A DNA stretch of 7,705 bases from Bacteroidota bacterium (GTDB taxonomy: Bacteria > Bacteroidota > Bacteroidia > UBA7662), in NCBI GenBank assembly GCA_016868485.1, contig VGGT01000087.1:1-7705 (forward strand), read 5' to 3'. The notes below the pieces were generated by a model. That model was not told the origin of the DNA. It made no database searches and saw nothing but the letters and a program-made list of their open reading frames with translations. Shown one piece after another: positions 1-5,915 of this stretch. The position numbers and the translations under genes were made by a program. Position 1 is the stretch's first letter; each line of letters begins with the position of its first letter.

Positions 1-56
1 TCAAAATTTCCGTGTTATTCCCCCCTTTGATGATATTTCCCCTCCGGTTTGATACG

Positions 57-602
57 CTATTCGAAGGGTGTGCTGAATCCAGAAATGACAGGATTCATCT
101 TGTCTTTTTCCGACAAGAGGGGCTGTTCAATTCCCCATTGAATATTGAGGGCGGGGTCATTCCATGCCAATCCACCTTCCGAGGCCTGGTGGTAGGGCGC
201 CGTGCATTTATAGAGAAACAAGGTGTTGTCGCTCAGCGTGAGAAAGCCATGAGCAAATCCAGGCGGAATCCACAGCATCAAATGGTTTTCGCCCGATAAG
301 GTAACGCTGTAGTGCTGGCCAAATGTCGGCGATGAGCGGCGCAGGTCAACCACCACATCGAGCACAGATCCTTGGGCCACGCGCACCAATTTGCCTTGAG
401 CGAAAGGGGGCCGCTGGAAATGAAGACCACGAAGTATGCCTTTAGACGAGCGAGATTCATTGTCCTGAACAAATTCATCCCGGATGCCGAAGCTATTCAT
501 GGCCACCTGGTTGAAGCTCTCAAAGAAATGACCCCTGGGGTCATGAAAAACCCGGGGCTCCAAAAGAAGTAGGCCGCTAAAGGGCTCCTCAACAATCCGC
601 AT
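57..602 (-). CDS. rfbC: dTDP-4-dehydrorhamnose 3,5-epimerase
   Basis: This enzyme (also called RmlC) epimerises C3 and C5 of dTDP-4-keto-6-deoxyglucose. It is the third step of dTDP-L-rhamnose synthesis, in the cytoplasm, for surface polysaccharide. The 181-residue product has the usual family length and the full cupin pattern: DPRGHFFESF at 21-30, QDNESRSSKGILRGLHFQ at 46-63 with the catalytic His61, Lys71, VDLRRSSPTFG at 85-95, IPPGFAHGF at 112-120, Tyr131 in LYKC, and LSEKD at 163-167 whose Asp167 would complete the His-Asp dyad. The ATG is followed at once by the typical RmlC N-terminus, so the start is secure. It lies 33 bp downstream of nhaD on the same strand with no evident promoter of its own, so read-through from nhaD is possible. 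Other rhamnose genes (rmlA, B, D) are not visible; only 56 bp of window remain downstream. No truncation or odd residue is seen. Confidence 0.96.
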   Translation of the reverse strand: MRIVEEPFSGLLLLEPRVFHDPRGHFFESFNQVAMNSFGIRDEFVQDNESRSSKGILRGLHFQRPPFAQGKLVRVAQGSVLDVVVDLRRSSPTFGQHYSVTLSGENHLMLWIPPGFAHGFLTLSDNTLFLYKCTAPYHQASEGGLAWNDPALNIQWGIEQPLLSEKDKMNPVISGFSTPFE

Positions 603-635
603 ACTGTTATTGGGGTACTTTCCGCTTATTTAGGA

Positions 636-2012
636 TTAACCGAACCACTGATATGTGAGTAAATAAACCCCAGCACCAGCGATGTACCCAATGAGGGCAT
701 ATAAAGAAATCTTCTTAGCATACCAAATAAAATCAATTTTCTCCATACCCATAACGGCTACACCGGCAGCCGATCCGATAATCAGTGCGCTTCCACCTGT
801 ACCTGCACAATAAGCCATAAAAGCCCACATCCAATGGTCTGTGGGAAACGCGGTCATATCGTACATTCCCATACTGGCGGCCACCAGAGGAACGTTGTCG
901 ACCACCGCAGAGAGAAGACCAATGATGAACACGATGACTTTCATATTGCCTAAAGTTGAATCGAGCCACTGGGCCACGTGCGTGAGAATGTGCGCGCTTT
1001 CTAAGGCAGAAATGGCGAGTAAGATTCCTAAGAAAAACAAAACGCTGGAGGTGTCAATTTTACTGAGTGCATGAATGGCAGAGTAGGGTTTCTTTTCTTC
1101 TTCATCCTTATCGATATGAATCCATTCCGAAGCCACCCAAAGCACGGCTAGCCCCAATAAAATGCCCAAATAAGGAGGCAGGTGGGTCAAGCTTTTGAAA
1201 ATGGGGACAAAAACCAATGCGCCGACACCCAAGAAAAGCATAATTCGGCTGCCTTTTACGACTTCTGCTTCATCTGCTGCCTCATAGTCGTAGGCGGCTC
1301 GGGTCACAGTACCTTTGAGTCGTGTAGACATGATGGCTAAAGGCACGGCCAAACAAACTACTGAAGCGATAAAAGTGGACTGTATAATATGACCTGCTGT
1401 GATTTGTCCGCCGATCCACAGCATGGTGGTGGTGACGTCGCCTATGGGCGACCAGGCCCCCCCCGCGTTCGCCGCGATGATGACCATCCCCGCGAATAAT
1501 TTCCTTTGTTGGGCATCGTGCACCAGCTTTCGAAGTAAGCTGACCATAACGATCGCGGTCGTTAGGTTGTCGAGTACGGAAGACAAGAAAAAAGTAACAA
1601 TGCTGATGATGATCAACAATGTTGAAGCGTTTTTGGTCCGAATGCGGTTGGTGATGACTTTAAAGCCCTGATGGGCATCGACCAATTCTACAATGGTCAT
1701 GGCGCCCAACAGGAAAAACAGGATTTCAGCCGTTTTGCTGAGGTGGTGTGCCAATTCGGCAGACACAAATTTCTGGAAAAGCTGCTCGGTCGAGAGCACG
1801 CTCAAATCAACCTGCTTAAGTTTTAGACCCTCAAGAAATTGAATCCAATGGGAATTGTTGAAAAACTCTGCTGACGGAGAAAACAAGATGAAAATGCTCC
1901 AGCAAATTACGGCGGTGAGCAGCGCTGGTGCCGTTTTGTTGATCTTGAGCGGGTGCTCAAACACGATGGCCAAGTAGCCAAGGACGAATGTGATCAGGAG
2001 GAGTGCATCCAT
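636..2012 (-). CDS. nhaD: Na+/H+ antiporter, NhaD family
   Basis: This inner-membrane sodium/proton antiporter (ion-transporter superfamily) exports Na+ and helps control pH. The 458-residue protein is strongly hydrophobic with about 12 likely membrane segments. It opens with GYLAIVFEHPLKINK (12-26), which is characteristic of NhaD. The two halves carry matching polar motifs inside helices: SSVLDNLTT at 144-152 (Asp148, Asn149) and SAVVDNVPLVAA at 368-379 (Asp372, Asn373). Each is followed by a Gly/Ser/Thr-rich stretch, ANAGGAWSPIGDVTT at 181-195 and AGTGGSALIIGSAAG at 403-417, as expected of an inverted-repeat transporter. An acidic and basic cytosolic-type loop lies near 300-309. The ATG has no Shine-Dalgarno. 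A candidate promoter box at 2030-2037 would give a leader of only about a dozen bases. The gene diverges from the helicase gene and is followed by rfbC. A run of eight G (coding strand) falls inside the conserved AGGAW motif but the frame is intact. Confidence 0.95.
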   Translation of the reverse strand: MDALLLITFVLGYLAIVFEHPLKINKTAPALLTAVICWSIFILFSPSAEFFNNSHWIQFLEGLKLKQVDLSVLSTEQLFQKFVSAELAHHLSKTAEILFFLLGAMTIVELVDAHQGFKVITNRIRTKNASTLLIIISIVTFFLSSVLDNLTTAIVMVSLLRKLVHDAQQRKLFAGMVIIAANAGGAWSPIGDVTTTMLWIGGQITAGHIIQSTFIASVVCLAVPLAIMSTRLKGTVTRAAYDYEAADEAEVVKGSRIMLFLGVGALVFVPIFKSLTHLPPYLGILLGLAVLWVASEWIHIDKDEEEKKPYSAIHALSKIDTSSVLFFLGILLAISALESAHILTHVAQWLDSTLGNMKVIVFIIGLLSAVVDNVPLVAASMGMYDMTAFPTDHWMWAFMAYCAGTGGSALIIGSAAGVAVMGMEKIDFIWYAKKISLYALIGYIAGAGVYLLTYQWFG

Positions 2013-2029
2013 ATACCAATTTTACGCCG

Positions 2030-2037
2030 CAAAAGTA
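2030..2037 (-). promoter_or_regulatory. Candidate Bacteroidota -7 promoter box for nhaD
   Basis: Read on the minus strand the site is TACTTTTG, a full match to the Bacteroidota sigma consensus TAnnTTTG. It ends 18 bp before the nhaD ATG, which implies a very short 5' leader. No clear -33 TTTG is visible at the expected distance, so the call rests on the -7 box and on position only. Confidence 0.45.
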
Positions 2038-2040
2038 CCG

Positions 2041-2048
2041 TATTTTTG
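2041..2048 (+). promoter_or_regulatory. Candidate Bacteroidota -7 promoter box for the helicase gene
   Basis: TATTTTTG matches TAnnTTTG exactly and lies 54 bp before the preferred helicase ATG at 2103. The T-rich patch at 2020-2023 sits about where a -33 element would be, but it is only a partial match. The box is 3 bp from the opposing nhaD box, forming a bidirectional arrangement. Its position also argues against a helicase start at the upstream in-frame ATG at 1953. Confidence 0.45.
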
Positions 2049-2102
2049 CAGAACCTGCCCACAGAAATCGAATTTTGGGGGATTTTTGGCGAACAGTCAA
2101 CC

Positions 2103-3542
2103 ATGAACAACCCAACTGATTCTAAAGGACATTCATCCATTGAATTGGGTTCAATAGACCAATGGGTTCAGCGGATGACTTTGGCCCTCAGCGATGCGCC
2201 GGATGAAGAACAGCGTTCGGCCCTTCGAAAAATAGCGGAATTTTTGGAGGGGTCTGCGCATCGGATTCTGATCGTGCATGGTGCGGCGGGTACGGGAAAA
2301 ACCAGTTTGATGAAGGGCTTGGTGAATGGACTACGGAAAGCGGGGCGGAAAGCGTTCCTACTGGCCCCAACAGGGCGGGCGGCGAAGGTTTTGGCCCGGC
2401 GTTCGGGTAGCCCTGCGGCCACCATCCACAGCCACATCTATAAGTTGGATGAGATTAAAGACGCTAAGGGCAATATCAAGGAATTGCGGTTTGAGTTGAA
2501 GGAGTATGATCTTTTGCAACCGGCATTGTTTGTAGTTGATGAGGCCTCCATGCTCGGTCGTCAGCCCCAAAGCGATGGCGCATTTCGTTCGGATGGGGTG
2601 CTTTCCGATTTGATTCGTCATGTGTTTGAAGCGCCCGTCAACAATAAGCTGATTTTGGTGGGCGACCCCTTTCAATTGCCTCCGGTTGGAGAATCACAGG
2701 CGGTTGCGCTCAATGCCGAAACCTACAAACCATTTCAACTCGAATCGACCGCGGTTGGACTGCAGGTGGTGAAGCGCCAATCGGCCTATTCTGCGATTTT
2801 GCAATTGGCATCGGCCTACCGCTCAGCCATGGAGTTTACCGATGGCAGTGGACCCATCTGGCCTGAAACCTTCGACAGACCTGGGGCAGATTCAGGCATC
2901 ACGGAGTTGCCCGACACGCGAACGGCCGCCGTTCTGTTTGCCGAAGCCTATCGCCACGACCCCCAGGGGGTTATTTTCTTGTGTGTGAGCAACGGATGGG
3001 CCAACGCGCTCAATCGCCGCATCCGGTCGTTGTTGTATCCCGATGCCGGGGCATTGCCCTTGGTCGATGAATGGCTCATGGTGGTGCGCAATCATTACCT
3101 CAAAGCGCAGGAATTTGTGGCCAATGGGGAAATGGTGCAGGTAAAGCAAATCGTTGAACTGGAGGTCCAAGTGGCTGGATTTCGGTGGGCCGATGTGCAG
3201 GGTGTTTACCAAGATTTATCGGGAGAGGACCGGAATTTATCGGCTACTCTATTGTTGGAGTTGTTGAACAGCAAGTCGGCCGGGCTCGATACGGTGTCTT
3301 GGCAGCGCTTATGGGCGGCCCGACAGGGGGGTAAGGGGTTCAACATCCGTGATCCGTACCTTAACGCGCTGCATGCGAAATATGCGTATGCCGTTACGGG
3401 GCACAAGGCCCAGGGGGGTGAGTGGCCTACTGTTTTTGTGTTGATGGAGGGCCCGTACGGTACCCGCGACGCGCATTTGAGGTGGCTCTACACGGCGGTC
3501 ACCCGTGCTCGATCCCACCTCTTCCTTGTTCCCCCCCGATAG
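2103..3542 (+). CDS. RecD/Dda-like SF1B ATP-dependent DNA helicase
   Basis: This is probably a 5'-3' DNA helicase or RecD-like ATPase of the short form common in Bacteroidota. From the chosen ATG it has 479 residues. Motifs in order: a Q-motif-like DEEQRSAL at 34-41; Walker A GAAGTGKTS at 60-68; motif Ia LLAPTGRAAKVL at 86-97; Walker B DEAS at 146-149; motif III GDPFQLPPVG at 187-196; an SH3-like region with NHYLKAQEFVANGEMVQV, as in Dda/RecD2; motif V TGHKAQGGEW at 432-441; motif VI LYTAVTRAR at 462-470, then only nine residues. The RecD2 N-terminal helix-hairpin-helix region is absent. An in-frame ATG at 1953 would add 50 residues, but it overlaps nhaD, precedes the candidate promoter, and gives sequence unlike the family. 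I therefore prefer 2103. Substrate and partners (RecBC-type or stand-alone) cannot be told; no recB or recC is nearby. A C7 run sits just before the stop. Confidence 0.9.
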   Translation: MNNPTDSKGHSSIELGSIDQWVQRMTLALSDAPDEEQRSALRKIAEFLEGSAHRILIVHGAAGTGKTSLMKGLVNGLRKAGRKAFLLAPTGRAAKVLARRSGSPAATIHSHIYKLDEIKDAKGNIKELRFELKEYDLLQPALFVVDEASMLGRQPQSDGAFRSDGVLSDLIRHVFEAPVNNKLILVGDPFQLPPVGESQAVALNAETYKPFQLESTAVGLQVVKRQSAYSAILQLASAYRSAMEFTDGSGPIWPETFDRPGADSGITELPDTRTAAVLFAEAYRHDPQGVIFLCVSNGWANALNRRIRSLLYPDAGALPLVDEWLMVVRNHYLKAQEFVANGEMVQVKQIVELEVQVAGFRWADVQGVYQDLSGEDRNLSATLLLELLNSKSAGLDTVSWQRLWAARQGGKGFNIRDPYLNALHAKYAYAVTGHKAQGGEWPTVFVLMEGPYGTRDAHLRWLYTAVTRARSHLFLVPPR

Positions 3543-3554
3543 TGGGTTTTTTTT
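3514..3554 (+). terminator. Possible intrinsic terminator at the end of the helicase gene
   Basis: CCCAC at 3514-3518, inside the last helicase codons, can pair with GTGGG at 3542-3546, which overlaps the stop codon. A run of eight T follows directly (3547-3554). The 5-bp stem and 23-nt loop are weak for an intrinsic terminator, so the T run may simply be the AT-rich region upstream of the next promoter box. Confidence 0.25.
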
Positions 3555-3556
3555 CG

Positions 3557-3564
3557 TATCTTTG
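3557..3564 (+). promoter_or_regulatory. Candidate -7 promoter box for the prs-rplY-pth operon
   Basis: TATCTTTG, followed by C, is a textbook match to the Bacteroidota -7 box TAnnTTTG. It lies 15 bp after the helicase stop in the gap before prs. The nearest upstream TTG (3526-3528) is about 28 bp away, longer than the usual spacer, so the -33 part is uncertain. Transcription from here would start near 3570 and give a leader of roughly 140 nt that contains the whole 17-bp repeat array. Confidence 0.55.
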
Positions 3565-3590
3565 CGGTTTTCTTACTATTAACGCCAAAT

Positions 3591-3709
3591 TCGTTCGTCA
3601 CAAAACTTCGATTGGTACAAAATTTTGTTCGTCATAAAGCTTCGATTGTTATAAAGCTCCGTTCGTTATAAATTTTCGTTCGTCATAAAGCTCCGTTCGT
3701 CATAAAGCC
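3591..3709 (+). repeat. Seven-unit 17-bp tandem repeat abutting the prs start codon
   Basis: Seven consecutive units of exactly 17 bp run without a gap: 3591, 3608, 3625, 3642, 3659, 3676 and 3693. Consensus is TCGTTCGTCATAAAGCT. Positions 3 (G), 5 (T), 7 (G), 10 (A) and 12-14 (AAA) are invariant in all seven; the rest vary, mostly by transitions. Units 2 and 4 share the variant start TCGATTG, so units 1-4 read as a 34-bp A-B-A-B higher-order repeat. The last unit ends at 3709 and prs ATG begins at 3710. Units 3-7 contain TAA, and 17 is not a multiple of three, so the array is closed in all three forward frames and is non-coding. There are no spacers, so it is not a CRISPR. Function is unknown; it would lie in the prs 5' leader. 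Confidence 0.93.
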
Positions 3710-4687
3710 ATGTCACCCGCTCGAGGAAGTTCTGCCAGTCCGCACCACGCCACCCAGCTGTTTAGCGGGGATGCCACCCGCGCCTTGGGTGAACGCATCG
3801 CAGCTTCGTTTGGGTCGCCATTGGGTGCCATGGAGGTGATGCGGTTCAGCGATGGCGAGTTTCAGCCGTGCATCAACCAATCTGTTCGTGGTTCGGATGT
3901 TTTTCTGATTCAAAGTACTTTCGCGCCGAGCGATAACCTCATGGAGCTGTTGCTGATGATTGATGCGTGTAAGCGGGCATCAGCACACTACATAACGGCT
4001 GTTATTCCCTATTTCGGATTGGCACGCCAAGACCGCAAAGACAAGCCGCGGGTGCCCATAGCCTCGCGTTTGGTGGCCGATATGCTGACAGCAGCGGGCG
4101 TTACACGGGTCATGACCATGGACCTTCACGCCCCGCAAATTCAGGGCTTTTTCAACGTTCCTGTCGATCACCTCGATGCAACGACCATTTTTATTCCGTA
4201 CATCAAGCAGCTGAAGCTCGACAACCTCATCATCGCCGCACCGGATATGGGGGCAACGCCGAGGGCCAAATTGTTCTCTAAATTGCTGGATTGCGACATG
4301 ATCGTGTGCGACAAAACCCGCACGCGGGCGAATGTGGTGGAGCGAATCAATGTAATTGGCGACGCGCGCGATAAAAACGTGGTGATTGTGGATGACCTTG
4401 TGGATACCGCCGGAACGATTGGAAAAGTCGCGGAGGAAATCATGAAGCAAGGCGCTCTGAGTGTGCGTGCGGTGGCCACCCATCCTGTACTTTCGGGGAA
4501 TGCATACGATAACATCAACGCATCGGCCTTAACCGAGTTGGTGGTGACGGATACTTTGCCCCTGCGTGGGGTTTCGCCGAAGATCAAGGTGCTGACAGTG
4601 GCCGATCTTTTTGCACGATCCATCCGCAGCGTTAAAGAATTCAGCTCCATCAGCCACCTTTTTGAAGTAACGGTCAAACAAATTTAA
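3710..4687 (+). CDS. prs: Ribose-phosphate pyrophosphokinase (PRPP synthetase)
   Basis: This cytoplasmic enzyme transfers pyrophosphate from ATP to ribose 5-phosphate, making PRPP for purine, pyrimidine, NAD, His and Trp synthesis. The 325-residue protein carries the class I landmarks: LFSGDA at 17-22, RFSDGE at 45-50, QSTFAPSDNLMELL at 68-81, YFGLARQDRKDKPRVP at 101-116, TMDLHAPQIQGFF at 136-148, the DKTRTR catalytic-loop region at 201-206, and the PRPP-binding loop VDDLVDTAGT at 227-236. It ends in the usual helix near SIRSVKEFSS. About 16 residues rich in Ser, Pro and His precede LFSG, more than typical bacterial Prs carries. The start is nevertheless forced: an in-frame TAA lies at 3686-3688 and no ATG, GTG or TTG occurs between codon 1 and Met41. 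There is no Shine-Dalgarno; the ATG touches the 17-bp repeat array. It is the first gene of prs-rplY-pth. Confidence 0.97.
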   Translation: MSPARGSSASPHHATQLFSGDATRALGERIAASFGSPLGAMEVMRFSDGEFQPCINQSVRGSDVFLIQSTFAPSDNLMELLLMIDACKRASAHYITAVIPYFGLARQDRKDKPRVPIASRLVADMLTAAGVTRVMTMDLHAPQIQGFFNVPVDHLDATTIFIPYIKQLKLDNLIIAAPDMGATPRAKLFSKLLDCDMIVCDKTRTRANVVERINVIGDARDKNVVIVDDLVDTAGTIGKVAEEIMKQGALSVRAVATHPVLSGNAYDNINASALTELVVTDTLPLRGVSPKIKVLTVADLFARSIRSVKEFSSISHLFEVTVKQI

Positions 4688-4717
4688 CCCAATATTTAAT
4701 TTTTTAAACCCAATTCC

Positions 4718-5290
4718 ATGAAAACCATCAACTTGAGCGGCTCCCTCCGTGGGGGCGTAGGGAAGTCAGATGCCAACCAGCTGCGCGCCGAAGGCCGGGT
4801 GCCTTGCGTGCTCTACGGCGGAGCTGAACAAATTCACTTCTGGGCCTATGGCTATGATTTGAAGTCGGTATTGTTCACACCGGATACGTATCGGGTGCAT
4901 CTCGACATTGACGGACGGAAATTCGAAGCCATTGTTCAGGAGGCGCAGTTCCATCCCCTGAATGAGGCCATGATGCACGTCGATTTCTTTTTGTTGCAGG
5001 CCGGTAAAACCATTAAACTTGAGCTTCCCCTCGAGTTTGTGGGTGTATCGCCCGGGGTAAAGGCCGGCGGTAAGTTCGCGGCCCGTGTTCGTCGCGTTAA
5101 AGTGAAGGGCAATCCCGATCATTTTCCCGCCACCGTGCAGGTTGATATATCCAAACTTGATCTTGGGGGTGTGGTGCGCGTTAAGGACATTCCTACCGAG
5201 AATTACGTGATTTTGGATGCCCCGAACAATCCTGTGGCAAGTGTCATCATCCCGCGTGGATTGAAGGGACAGGCCGCTGCAGGTGGATAA
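4718..5290 (+). CDS. rplY: 50S ribosomal protein L25 (Ctc/TL5 type)
   Basis: This 5S rRNA-binding protein of the large ribosomal subunit is, in the long form, related to the general stress protein Ctc. The 190 residues fit the two-domain form. The N-terminal L25 domain (about 1-90) has LSGSLRGGVGKSDANQLR and GRVPCVLYGG, the region that matches the family's 5S-binding fold. VDFFLL at 88-93 marks the junction. A C-terminal TL5/Ctc beta domain (about 95-180) contains LPLEFVGVSPGVKAGGK and the conserved VDISKLDLGGVVRVKDI. The ATG follows prs by 30 bp of AT-rich DNA with no promoter box, so co-transcription with prs is likely. There is no Shine-Dalgarno. A short Ala/Gly tail ends the protein. Nothing is missing. 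Confidence 0.95.
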   Translation: MKTINLSGSLRGGVGKSDANQLRAEGRVPCVLYGGAEQIHFWAYGYDLKSVLFTPDTYRVHLDIDGRKFEAIVQEAQFHPLNEAMMHVDFFLLQAGKTIKLELPLEFVGVSPGVKAGGKFAARVRRVKVKGNPDHFPATVQVDISKLDLGGVVRVKDIPTENYVILDAPNNPVASVIIPRGLKGQAAAGG

Positions 5291-5311
5291 AGTTCACCCC
5301 CTCAGTAGGTC

Positions 5312-5884
5312 GTGAAATTTTTGGTCGTGGGTTTGGGTAATCCGGGTGCGGAATATGCCCAAACGCGCCACAACATCGGTTTTATGATACTCGACGCGCT
5401 GGCGTCGGTTGGGGGTAATGCCCCCGTCACATTTGAAACGGGCCGATATGGTTGGCAGGCTGAGCTGCGTTGTGCAGGCCATCAATTGCTGCTGCTGAAG
5501 CCATCGACCTACATGAATTTGAGTGGTCAGGCGGTGCGGTATTGGTTGGGTGCTGAAAAGCTGGGGGTTGAGCAGTTGCTGGTCCTCACCGATGATCTGA
5601 GCTTGCCGGTGGGTCGGCTCAGGTTGAGGGGGCAGGGAAGCGCGGGTGGGCATAATGGACTTGCGCACATCGAGGAAACGCTGGGTACCCAGGACTATGC
5701 CCGTGTGCGCTTTGGCATTGGATCTGATTTTCCGAAGGGTCGGCAGGTCGACTATGTCTTGGGGTCGTTCGGATCTGAGGAATGGCCAGAGGTTACTGAT
5801 GGAATCGACCGCAGCGTAGCCTTGGTTCGGATGTATGTGGCACGCGGATTATCACATACCATGAGCCTGTTTAACAAAGGATAG
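5312..5884 (+). CDS. pth: Peptidyl-tRNA hydrolase
   Basis: This enzyme cleaves the ester bond of peptidyl-tRNAs that drop off the ribosome, recycling tRNA; it is normally essential. The 190-residue length is standard for bacterial Pth. All active-site positions are visible: GLGNPG at 7-12 with Asn10, the catalytic His20 in TRHNIGF, PSTYMNLSG at 64-72 with Asn69, Asp94 in TDDLSLPVGRLRLR, and GSAGGHNGL at 109-117 with Asn115. The start is GTG at 5312, giving the canonical KFLVVGLGNPG opening; no better upstream start is in frame. It lies 21 bp after rplY and closes the prs-rplY-pth cluster. A start-proximal AGG at 5307-5309 is too close to act as a normal Shine-Dalgarno. It converges on the secreted-protein gene, with only 31 bp between the two stops. 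Confidence 0.97.
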   Translation: MKFLVVGLGNPGAEYAQTRHNIGFMILDALASVGGNAPVTFETGRYGWQAELRCAGHQLLLLKPSTYMNLSGQAVRYWLGAEKLGVEQLLVLTDDLSLPVGRLRLRGQGSAGGHNGLAHIEETLGTQDYARVRFGIGSDFPKGRQVDYVLGSFGSEEWPEVTDGIDRSVALVRMYVARGLSHTMSLFNKG

Positions 5885-5898
5885 GCAGTCAGAATCCT
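5884..5898 (+). repeat. 15-bp direct repeat, copy 1 (second copy at 6005-6019)
   Basis: GGCAGTCAGAATCCT occurs exactly here, in the gap between the two convergent genes, and again at 6005-6019 inside the C-terminal sorting-domain codons of the secreted protein. Both copies have the same orientation and lie 121 bp apart. It may be a remnant of a local duplication of the gene's 3' end, or chance. Confidence 0.5.
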
Positions 5899-5915
5899 CG
5901 TTCATTTCAGTTGAA

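Noticed and set aside
1..56. Start of a further minus-strand gene after rfbC, suggested by a GGAGGGG purine run at 39-45
   Set aside because: No ATG follows within the window and this lineage does not appear to use Shine-Dalgarno sequences; nothing can be supported here.
12..299. Plus-strand reading frame over rfbC
   Set aside because: It is antisense to the well-supported rfbC gene and shows no domain or start signal of its own.
1953..2102. Helicase start at the upstream in-frame ATG, adding 50 residues
   Set aside because: It overlaps nhaD codons, lies before the candidate promoter box at 2041-2048, and the added residues do not look like the family's N-terminus.
3422..3637. Reading frame overlapping the helicase end and running into the prs leader
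   Set aside because: It overlaps helicase motifs V and VI in another frame and then crosses the promoter and repeat region; no recognisable protein features.
3591..3709. CRISPR array
   Set aside because: Units are 17 bp and directly adjacent, with no spacers and no cas genes in the window; it is a simple tandem repeat.
3980..4483. Long minus-strand frames opposite prs (also 4168-4677)
   Set aside because: They are antisense shadows of a highly conserved gene; the His/Cys-rich translation is typical of such shadows.
5885..5915. Shared bidirectional terminator between pth and the secreted-protein gene
   Set aside because: Only a 4-bp TTCA/TGAA inverted repeat is present, without T runs on either side.
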